Source of the DNA: JBOHNM01 sp050730675
GTDB lineage: Bacteria; Planctomycetota; Phycisphaerae; Phycisphaerales; UBA1924
NCBI GenBank assembly: GCA_050730675.1
Contig: JBOHNM010000217.1
Location: forward strand, 1 to 5,308
Direction: 5' to 3'
Length of the DNA: 5,308 bases
Shown here: positions 1-4,852 of the stretch, piece by piece
How positions within the stretch are numbered: the stretch's first letter is position 1
How the letters are laid out: each line of letters begins with the position of its first letter
The notes under the pieces: generated by a model
What the model saw: only the letters and a program-made list of their open reading frames with translations
What the model was told of the DNA's origin: nothing
Database searches by the model: none
Translations under genes and position numbers: made by a program

Positions 1-1
1 G

Positions 2-112
2 TTCAGCATTCTCAACCAGGTGAACCCCGGCTTCTTCGTGTCCGGAGAGCAATCCGAAGGCGCCGATGCCTTCATGAACAAACGCAAGCCCGACTTCTCC
101 CCTTGGCGTTGA
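2..112 (+). CDS. Crotonase-superfamily enoyl-CoA hydratase/hydrolase, C-terminal end only (5' end outside window)
   Basis: An open frame runs from the left edge to a TGA at 110-112 and gives 36 residues. It ends in EGADAFMNKRKPDFSPWR. The pattern EG-x(2)-AF-x(2)-KR-x-PDF is the usual C-terminal tail of crotonase-fold enzymes and is especially typical of the MenB (dihydroxynaphthoyl-CoA synthase) and BadI (2-ketocyclohexanecarboxyl-CoA hydrolase) branch. The active-site oxyanion-hole region lies outside the window, so hydratase, isomerase and ring-opening hydrolase cannot be told apart. It is on the same strand as the acyl-CoA dehydrogenase genes and ends 55 bp before them, so it probably belongs to the same operon. 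A role in hydrating or cleaving the enoyl/oxo-acyl-CoA made downstream is plausible. The family call is fairly firm; the branch is a recollection-based inference from a short tail. Confidence 0.72.
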   Translation, partial: FSILNQVNPGFFVSGEQSEGADAFMNKRKPDFSPWR

Positions 113-170
113 CGATGCGCTCAACTCGCAACGGCGGTGTGGGCGAGAATCCGGGGGGACGTTGACGATG
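107..170 (+). repeat. 11-bp direct repeat CGTTGACGATG at 107-117 and 160-170
   Basis: The same 11 bases occur at the end of the crotonase gene and again at the start of the first acyl-CoA dehydrogenase gene, 53 bp apart. In both copies they read as an Arg codon, TGA stop, CG, then ATG. The ATG of the first copy (115) opens a 16-codon frame that closes on the TGA of the second copy (163-165), two bases before the dehydrogenase ATG (168). The repeat is certain. Whether the micro-frame is translated, for example to couple the two genes, is unknown, and no Shine-Dalgarno sequence precedes it. Confidence 0.5.
153..159 (+). promoter_or_regulatory. Ribosome binding site fixing the ATG-168 start
   Basis: A GGGGGGA stretch lies 8-9 bases before the ATG at 168 but only 2-3 bases before an in-frame TTG at 162. 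The spacing and the stronger codon both favour ATG 168, so the protein should begin MELSYSDSEL rather than with two extra residues. Confidence 0.6.
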
Positions 171-1331
171 GAATTGTCGTACTCCGATTCAGAGCTGGCG
201 TTCCGCGATGAAGTACGCGCCTGGCTGACGACCAACGCGCCCACTCACCCCTTACCGCCGCCCTACACGGCCGAGGGTGTGGCCGCACATCGGGAATGGG
301 AGAAAGCGCTGTACACCGCGGGCTACTCGGCGCTGCATTGGCCGCGAGAGTACCGCGGCGGAGGTGCCGACTTCATGCGCCAGATGCTGTTCGACGAGGA
401 GTACCACCGAGCCGCAGCTCCGCAGCGGTTGAACCGTCTCGCCCTCGGACTAGCGGGCCCCACCATCATCGAATTCGGCACCACCGAGCAGAAGCAGCGC
501 TGGCTGCCGGGGATGCTCAGCTGCGACGAGTTATGGTGCCAGGGATTCTCCGAACCGGGCGCGGGCAGCGACCTGTCCGCCGTGCGAACTCGGGCGGTCC
601 TTGACGGAGACGATTTCGTCATCAATGGCCAGAAGATCTGGACATCACTGTCCGCGTTCGCCGAATGGATGTTCGCCCTGGTCCGCACGGACCCCGGCCA
701 GACTCGGCATCGGGGCCTGACATACATCGTGCTGCCGATGGACACTGCTGGCATCGAGTTGCGGCCGATCCGCCAGTTGCACGGCGAGCCGGGTTTCTCC
801 GAGGTGTTTTTCACCGACGTGCGCGTTCCCGCGAAGAACGTCATCGGTGCGGTCGGTGACGGGTGGCGCGTTGCCATGGCGACGCTGGGCTACGAGCGCG
901 GCACCGGCTTGGGCAACCACGTGCGTCTGTCCAACGACGTGCGGCAATTGGTCGACCTCGCCACACGTATGGGCATCGCCGACGATCCCGCCCTCCGGGA
1001 CGAGATCGCCTCGCGCTTCGCCGAGGCCGAGCTTTTCCGCCGGTACATGCAGCACATCGCCAGCCAACTCGCCGCGGGCACCGGCGTCGGTTCCAGGTCC
1101 AGCCTCGTCAAGTTGTATTGGTCGGAGCTCGACAGCAGAATCCAGGAAACCGCTCTGCAGATCCTGGGTCCCTTCGCAGAACTGGCGGATTCATCCGGCT
1201 GTGCCGCTGGAGCCGGGTTTCATCGCCGATACTGGCACGCTCGGGCGTCGCGAATCTTCGCCGGCACCAACGAGATACAACGCAACATCATCGGCGAGCG
1301 CCTGCTCGGACTTCCACGGGAGCCGCGGTGA
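168..1331 (+). CDS. Acyl-CoA dehydrogenase, catalytic (alpha-type) subunit of a heteromeric pair, FadE family
   Basis: This 387-residue protein has the full acyl-CoA dehydrogenase fold: an N-terminal helical domain (about 1-120), a beta-barrel, and a C-terminal helical domain (about 230-387). The substrate/FAD signature FSEPGAGSDL is at 127-136, with WTS at 158-160. The C-terminal signature AGTNEIQRNI is at 365-374, followed by GERLLGLP. Glu243 in GYERG lies on the helix where isovaleryl-CoA dehydrogenase and the mycobacterial steroid dehydrogenases of the FadE26 type carry the catalytic base, so it is the likely proton abstractor. The enzyme would oxidise an acyl-CoA to a 2-enoyl-CoA in the cytosol, passing electrons from FAD to electron-transfer flavoprotein. 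Its stop overlaps the GTG start of a second, degenerate dehydrogenase gene, which suggests stoichiometric translation and an alpha2-beta2 enzyme like FadE26-FadE27 or FadE28-FadE29. The substrate is not readable from the sequence. The start at 168 is chosen from ribosome-site spacing. Confidence 0.9.
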   Translation: MELSYSDSELAFRDEVRAWLTTNAPTHPLPPPYTAEGVAAHREWEKALYTAGYSALHWPREYRGGGADFMRQMLFDEEYHRAAAPQRLNRLALGLAGPTIIEFGTTEQKQRWLPGMLSCDELWCQGFSEPGAGSDLSAVRTRAVLDGDDFVINGQKIWTSLSAFAEWMFALVRTDPGQTRHRGLTYIVLPMDTAGIELRPIRQLHGEPGFSEVFFTDVRVPAKNVIGAVGDGWRVAMATLGYERGTGLGNHVRLSNDVRQLVDLATRMGIADDPALRDEIASRFAEAELFRRYMQHIASQLAAGTGVGSRSSLVKLYWSELDSRIQETALQILGPFAELADSSGCAAGAGFHRRYWHARASRIFAGTNEIQRNIIGERLLGLPREPR

Positions 1332-2344
1332 ACATCGACCTCACGCCCGACCAGAAAGAGCTGGCAGCCGCGGCACGGGAATTCTTGCGTGCCGAGTACC
1401 CTGCGTCGCGGGTTCGTTCGGCCTGGGATGCCGACTGCGCCGTCGATCGCGCGGCGTGGGCTCGACTGGCCGAGATTGGGTTCCTCGGTGTCGTAGTGCC
1501 AGAACGGTTCGGCGGCCTGGGGCGCTCTGATGTGGAGCTCGCATTGCTGCTCGAGGAAGCCGGCCGGGTCGCGCTTCCCGACCCGCTGCTGGAGACCGCG
1601 GTGGCGGCGCTGACGATCGCAGACATGGGCAGCGACCGCCAGATCGAGCGGTGGTTGCCCGCCATCGCAGCCGGCGAACTAATCGCCACCATTCAGCCGC
1701 CGGGTGCACCGTTCGCTGTCATCGACAGCTCGTTCGACCTCATCGTGGTGGCGAGCGAGGACTGTCTGCATGTCGTACCCGTGAGCAACTGCGACATCGA
1801 GTCCCACGAAGTCGAGGACGGCGCCCGCCGCCTGGCGACTATCCGCGCCGAAGCCACCTCCGATACCTTGTTGCCCGGCAGCACCGGACGGGCGGACCTT
1901 TTAGCCGTACGCGCCGCCGTGGCCGCCGCTGCCACGCTCGTGGGCATCGGGGCGTACTTAGTAGAAACCACGGTCGATTATGTGCGGCAGCGGGAGCAGT
2001 TCGGCAGACCGGTCGGATCGTTTCAGGCCGTCAAGCATCAACTCTCCAATGCCTATCTCGCGGTCGAATTCGCCCGGCCGGCGACGTGGGTCGCCGCGCA
2101 CTTGGTCGCCATTGGTTCGGATGAAGCGCCGACGGCCGCGGCGGTTGCCAAGAGTTGCGCGTCGGAAGCGGAAAAGACCGCCAACGACAGCGCTTTGCAA
2201 TGCCACGGTGGGATCGGTTTCACCTGGGAGCATGACCTGCACCTGTGGCTCAAACGGGGGAAGGCCATGGAACAGGCGTACGGGACCCCGCGCCAACACC
2301 GTGCCCGGATAGCCGAGACCATCTTCGGCTCCTCGGCCGTGTGA
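1328..2344 (+). CDS. Acyl-CoA dehydrogenase, FAD-binding partner (beta-type) subunit, FadE family
   Basis: This 338-residue protein starts at GTG 1328 inside the previous stop (GTGA overlap), with GGGAG at 1318-1322 as ribosome site, 5 bases upstream. The N-terminal helical domain is recognisable (LTPDQKEL near 5-12, GVVVPERFGGLG at 54-65). The C-terminal half keeps the FAD-binding motifs REQFGRPVGSFQ at 222-233 and QCHGGIGFTWEHD at 291-303. The beta-barrel segment (about 118-190) is short and lacks the E-P-x-AGSD signature. The C-terminal catalytic-loop region reads YGTPRQHRARIA instead of the usual Y-x-GTx-EIQ. It is therefore not expected to be active alone. In described mycobacterial alpha2-beta2 dehydrogenases such a partner completes the FAD site while the other subunit supplies the catalytic Glu, and the same division is inferred here. 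A longer in-frame reading back to 863 is rejected because it would run through the alpha-subunit gene. Confidence 0.9.
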   Translation: MNIDLTPDQKELAAAAREFLRAEYPASRVRSAWDADCAVDRAAWARLAEIGFLGVVVPERFGGLGRSDVELALLLEEAGRVALPDPLLETAVAALTIADMGSDRQIERWLPAIAAGELIATIQPPGAPFAVIDSSFDLIVVASEDCLHVVPVSNCDIESHEVEDGARRLATIRAEATSDTLLPGSTGRADLLAVRAAVAAAATLVGIGAYLVETTVDYVRQREQFGRPVGSFQAVKHQLSNAYLAVEFARPATWVAAHLVAIGSDEAPTAAAVAKSCASEAEKTANDSALQCHGGIGFTWEHDLHLWLKRGKAMEQAYGTPRQHRARIAETIFGSSAV

Positions 2345-2355
2345 AGCGCACGGCC

Positions 2356-2381
2356 CCGTTCTGGCAGGTACCAGCCTACGG
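2356..2381 (+). other. Imperfect hairpin between the beta-subunit and ferredoxin genes
   Basis: CCGT (2356-2359) pairs with ACGG (2378-2381), and CTGG (2361-2364) pairs with CCAG (2371-2374). They are separated by a small asymmetric internal loop and close on a 6-base loop. It lies 12 bases after the dehydrogenase stop. It could weaken transcription into the ferredoxin gene or be an operator dyad. There is no T-tract after it, so terminator status is unproven. The rest of the 101-bp gap (2345-2445) shows no convincing paired -35/-10 boxes; the AT-richer TTACATAAAG at 2417-2426 is too close to the start codon to be a confident promoter. Confidence 0.3.
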
Positions 2382-2432
2382 TCATCCGCCACGTCCAGCG
2401 TGACGTCGCAACGGGGTTACATAAAGAGTAGA

Positions 2433-2438
2433 GAAAGG
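2433..2438 (+). promoter_or_regulatory. Ribosome binding site of the ferredoxin gene
   Basis: GAAAGG ends 7 bases before GTG 2446, in a purine-rich leader (AGAGTAGAGAAAGG). It supports the GTG as the start even though the protein has later Met codons. Confidence 0.65.
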
Positions 2439-2445
2439 TGAATCC

Positions 2446-2778
2446 GTGACTTATGTGATTACCGAGGCATGTGTCGACGTTCTCGACAAGACGTGCATCA
2501 AAGAATGCCCGGTCGACTGCATATACGAAGGCGAACGGATGATGTACATCCACCCCGCCGAGTGCATCGATTGCGGGGCGTGCGAACCGGTCTGCCCCGT
2601 GGAGGCGATCCACTACGAGACCGACCTCCCCGACGGTGTACGGCACTATCAGCAGATCAATGCCGACTTCTTCTCCGAAATCGGCTCTCCCGGTGGCGCC
2701 CGCCGCGTCGGGAAGCTCAGCGCCGATCCCCCTATCGTCAAGAACCTGGAGCTAAGGAGCGGCACCGGGGGGCGGTAG
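2446..2778 (+). CDS. fdxA: 7Fe ferredoxin ([3Fe-4S][4Fe-4S]), FdxA/FdxC family
   Basis: The 110-residue acidic protein starts at GTG 2446 and closely follows the mycobacterial FdxA/FdxC pattern through its whole length, including PVDCIYEG, INADFF and GSPGGA-x(2)-VG. Cysteines are at 9, 17, 21, 25, 40, 43, 46 and 50. By the Azotobacter ferredoxin I scheme (offset by one), Cys9, Cys17 and Cys50 bind the [3Fe-4S] cluster. Cys21, Cys40, Cys43 and Cys46 bind the [4Fe-4S] cluster, and Cys25 is free. It is a soluble low-potential electron carrier. It lies 101 bp after the dehydrogenase pair on the same strand, so it may be co-transcribed or have its own promoter. Acyl-CoA dehydrogenases normally use electron-transfer flavoprotein, so its partner may be an oxygenase, a P450 or a reductase outside the window. 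The gene symbol is the family name; this copy may be an accessory paralogue rather than the housekeeping one. Confidence 0.92.
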   Translation: MTYVITEACVDVLDKTCIKECPVDCIYEGERMMYIHPAECIDCGACEPVCPVEAIHYETDLPDGVRHYQQINADFFSEIGSPGGARRVGKLSADPPIVKNLELRSGTGGR

Positions 2779-2790
2779 CGTTCCCGGCGC
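2762..2790. terminator. Weak candidate stem-loop at the ferredoxin 3' end
   Basis: CCGGG (2765-2769) pairs with CCCGG (2783-2787). The stem extends outward across one mismatch by two pairs (GC with GC) and inward by two G-T pairs, with the ferredoxin TAG in the loop. It sits between converging genes, where a bidirectional terminator is expected. There is no T-run, and GC-rich DNA makes such short stems by chance, so the call is weak. Confidence 0.22.
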
Positions 2791-2802
2791 TGCGGCCGTC
2801 GG

Positions 2803-2838
2803 TCAGAGCTACGCCATGGTTCAGAGCTACGCCATGGT
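2803..2838. repeat. Perfect 18-bp tandem duplication (2 copies) across the SDR stop codon
   Basis: TCAGAGCTACGCCATGGT occurs at 2803-2820 and again at 2821-2838 with no spacer and no mismatch. On the - strand copy 2 encodes the last residues of the short-chain dehydrogenase (Thr-Met-Ala) and its TAG stop. Copy 1 repeats this in the same frame just past the stop, because 18 is a multiple of three. Each unit carries TAG and TGA in frame, so the protein is unchanged by copy number. It looks like a recent slippage duplication in the 48-bp gap between converging genes. Confidence 0.9.
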
Positions 2839-3588
2839 AAGGCCGCCGCTCACCGACAGCGTCTGTCCGGTGATGAACCCCGCGTCGTCGGAAGCGAGGA
2901 ACGCGACCGCGGCGGCGACCTCCTCCGGCCGGCCCAGACGCTTCATCGGCACCGCCCGGGTCATCGCACCGATCACCTTGTCTGCATCGGCTTGGCCGCG
3001 GACGATCTCTTGTAGCAAAGGGGTGTCGGTCGGGCCGGGGCACACGGTGTTGGCGGTTACCCCCGCGCGGGCGACCTCGCGAGCGATCGTCTTCGTGAAT
3101 GCGATCACAGCGCCCTTGGCCCCCGAGTACACCGACTCCAGCGACGAACCGACACGACCGGCGTCCGAGCCGATGTTGACAATCCGCCCCCACCCCGCCT
3201 CGATCATCGCCGGAAGCACGTCGTGCGTGGTCCGAAGCACGCCCTTGTAGTTGATCTCGATGACGCGCTGCCAGAACTCCTCGTCGGTATCGACAAAGGG
3301 CTTGAGCTCGTCCCACCCAGCGTTGTTGACCAGGATGGAGATCGATCCCAGCTTCTGGCGAACCTCGTTGAGGCCCTCCTTCACCGACGCCGGGTCGGTG
3401 ACATCCACGGCGACGGGCACGGCGGTGCCGCCGGCTGCGGTGATCGTCGCCGCGGTCTCCTTAGCCTCGTGGTCGCGCAGATCGACCACCGCGACGTGGC
3501 GGCCTTGCCGGCCTAGCGCTAACGCGATCTCGCGTCCGATTCCTCTAGCGGCGCCGGTGACGACGGCGACACGTGCCTGCATGCTCAT
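2827..3588 (-). CDS. Short-chain dehydrogenase/reductase, BadH-like (2-hydroxycyclohexanecarboxyl-CoA dehydrogenase type)
   Basis: This 253-residue classical SDR carries the cofactor motif TGAARGIG at 11-18. Asp36 at the end of the second strand favours NAD over NADP. NNAG is at 88-91, Asn113 is present, and the catalytic set is Ser141, Tyr154 and Lys158 (Y-SGA-K). The segments NNAGWDELKPF (88-98), SDAGRVGSS (141-149), VCPGPTDT (182-189) and GFITGQTLSVSGGLTM (237-252) match what I recall of BadH from Rhodopseudomonas palustris, which oxidises 2-hydroxycyclohexanecarboxyl-CoA to the 2-keto thioester before ring cleavage. A 3-hydroxyacyl-CoA dehydrogenase step on another cyclic or branched acid is equally possible. 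Start: ATG 3588 has GGAG only 1 base upstream and another GGAGA 12 bases upstream, whereas ATG 3582 (two residues later) has GGAG 7 bases upstream, so 3582 may be the true start. The stop lies inside an 18-bp tandem duplication. It is transcribed in the same direction as the racemase gene, 88 bp downstream of it. Confidence 0.9.
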   Translation of the reverse strand: MSMQARVAVVTGAARGIGREIALALGRQGRHVAVVDLRDHEAKETAATITAAGGTAVPVAVDVTDPASVKEGLNEVRQKLGSISILVNNAGWDELKPFVDTDEEFWQRVIEINYKGVLRTTHDVLPAMIEAGWGRIVNIGSDAGRVGSSLESVYSGAKGAVIAFTKTIAREVARAGVTANTVCPGPTDTPLLQEIVRGQADADKVIGAMTRAVPMKRLGRPEEVAAAVAFLASDDAGFITGQTLSVSGGLTMA

Positions 3589-3676
3589 TCTCCGATCGTT
3601 TCTCCGTTACGACGTCCAGAGTCCATATACTTTACAATGACGATGATCATCCCGATTTGGATCGTCCTCGCCGATT
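3589..3676 (-). promoter_or_regulatory. AT-rich gap with a palindrome; candidate promoter/operator for the SDR gene
   Basis: The 88-bp gap between the racemase stop and the SDR start is clearly more AT-rich (about 3621-3660) than the coding DNA around it. It holds a perfect 10-bp palindrome GATGATCATC at 3642-3651, flanked symmetrically by AAT (3636-3638) and ATT (3655-3657). On the - strand it is followed by TTGTAAAGTATATGG (3637-3623), which contains -10-like TAAAGT (TANNNT). No good -35 is visible. This suggests the SDR can be expressed separately from the synthetase-racemase pair, perhaps under a TetR- or GntR-type regulator; the regulator is not in the window. Two GGAG boxes (3605-3602 and 3593-3590) precede the start codon. 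Confidence 0.35.
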
Positions 3677-4852
3677 TCACTCCGTGACCGCGCCGGTCGC
3701 CCGCAGCGTTTCGATCTCGTCCGGGGAAAGGCCGATCTCGTCGAGAATTTCGCGAGTGTGCTGCCCGGGCCGGGTAACGACCGATCCCGCGGTTGGCTTC
3801 CACGCGCTCATGCGCGGCAGCGGGCCAACCACACCCGGCGCGTCCAGCAACCCTCTGCGCTGCGCTGCGTCGAACGCGTCGGGCAGCGACCTCACGGGAG
3901 CCACCGCGGTGTCGACCTCTTCCAGCCGGGCCAGCCATTCCGCGAGCGAGGCAGCGGAGAAGGTCTTCTCGAATGCGGCCCGCAGCTCGCCCCATCGAGA
4001 CTGGTCGGCATAAGCCGAGATCAGGTCGGGGCGGCCGAGTGCTGTGCAGAGGTTCGCGAAGAACTTCGGCTCCAGAGCAGCCACCGACAGCCATTGCCCG
4101 TCGGCCGTGCGATAGCAGTCATAGAAGGGGACCGCCCCCGACAGCAGGCCCCGGCCCCACGACGGATCCGGCGCCGACGCCAGCGTCCACGACTGGACCA
4201 CCTGCAGCAGGCCGAGCAGCCCCTCATACATCGACACGTCGATGTGAGTTCCCCGGCCGCTGGCCTGGCGGCCCAGGAGGCCGGCCAGGATGCCGAACGC
4301 GGCCAGCAAACCTCCTGCGGCGAAGTCGGCCACCACGTTGACGGGTATGCCCGGACGCTGGCCATCGCGTGTCGTCGCCGACAGCAGGCCCGACTCGGCG
4401 ATGTAGTTGAGATCGTGACCGGCGCGCATCGCCAGCTCCCCGGATTGCCCATAGCCGGTCAGCGAGCAATAGACGATCGCCGGGTTCCGCGCGGCGACCG
4501 TGTCGTAGCCCAATCCGAGCCGCTCGCAGGTTCCCGGCCGGAATCCCTCGACGAAGACGTCACTGCGCTGCGCCAGTTGCAGGGCGATCTCCAGGGCTTG
4601 CGGTTGCTTGAGGTCCAGCACGAGTGATCGTCGGGAGCGATACAGCGGATTGATGCCCTGTCGGCGCGCGCGCTCACCACCGTAACCGGGTAGCGCGCCA
4701 AGACCGCTGCCGCTTCGCGCGGCGGCCGGGGCTTCCACCGTGATCACCTCCGCGCCGAGGTCGCCGAGCAGCATGGTGGCAAACGGCCCTGGGGCCAGCG
4801 CGGACAGGTCGAGGATGCGTACCCCGGACAGCGGGCCGGTCGGATCGCTCAT
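3677..4852 (-). CDS. Alpha-methylacyl-CoA racemase (AMACR/MCR type, CoA-transferase family III fold)
   Basis: This 391-residue protein has the family III N-terminal signature (LSGVRILDLSALAPGPFATM from residue 8, then DLGAEVITVE) and FRPGTCERLGLGYD at 104-117. The family contains CoA transferases (CaiB, Frc) and racemases. Here the residues fit a racemase: His146 and Asp147 in AGHDLNYI, Asp176 in VVADFAAGG, and Glu261 in ALEPKFF. The His-Asp and Asp-Glu distances (30 and 85 residues) equal those of His126, Asp156 and Glu241 in M. tuberculosis MCR. It would epimerise (R)- and (S)-2-methylacyl-CoA so the stereospecific dehydrogenase can act. It is about 30 residues longer than MCR, with an arginine-rich insertion near 43-75. 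Its ATG overlaps the TGA of the upstream synthetase gene by 4 bp, with GAGGG 6 bases upstream, so the two are very probably translationally coupled. A CoA transferase role remains possible but less likely. Confidence 0.88.
   Translation of the reverse strand: MSDPTGPLSGVRILDLSALAPGPFATMLLGDLGAEVITVEAPAAARSGSGLGALPGYGGERARRQGINPLYRSRRSLVLDLKQPQALEIALQLAQRSDVFVEGFRPGTCERLGLGYDTVAARNPAIVYCSLTGYGQSGELAMRAGHDLNYIAESGLLSATTRDGQRPGIPVNVVADFAAGGLLAAFGILAGLLGRQASGRGTHIDVSMYEGLLGLLQVVQSWTLASAPDPSWGRGLLSGAVPFYDCYRTADGQWLSVAALEPKFFANLCTALGRPDLISAYADQSRWGELRAAFEKTFSAASLAEWLARLEEVDTAVAPVRSLPDAFDAAQRRGLLDAPGVVGPLPRMSAWKPTAGSVVTRPGQHTREILDEIGLSPDEIETLRATGAVTE

Noticed and set aside
323..877. Open frame on the - strand opposite the first dehydrogenase
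   Set aside because: The opposite strand has every expected dehydrogenase motif; this product has no domain-like pattern.
863..1327. Upstream in-frame extension of the second dehydrogenase to an ATG at 863
   Set aside because: It would overlap most of the first dehydrogenase gene. The homology-like LTPDQKEL start and the ribosome site support GTG 1328.
531..1960. Rare TTA leucine codons (531, 1901, 1958) in the dehydrogenase genes
   Set aside because: In Streptomyces these might suggest bldA control, but the gene content points to mycobacteria or relatives, where no such role is established.
2785..2798. Short stem CGGC/GCCG after the ferredoxin
   Set aside because: Only four pairs in GC-rich DNA, with no T-tract; indistinguishable from chance.
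2738..3316. 192-codon frame on the - strand
   Set aside because: It is a second reading of the SDR gene, overlapping it in another frame, with a product dominated by Arg and Gly.
3758..4627. Long open frame on the + strand (289 codons)
   Set aside because: It lies wholly antisense to the racemase gene, has an Arg/Gln-rich low-information product with no recognisable motif, and is a usual by-product of GC-rich codon bias.
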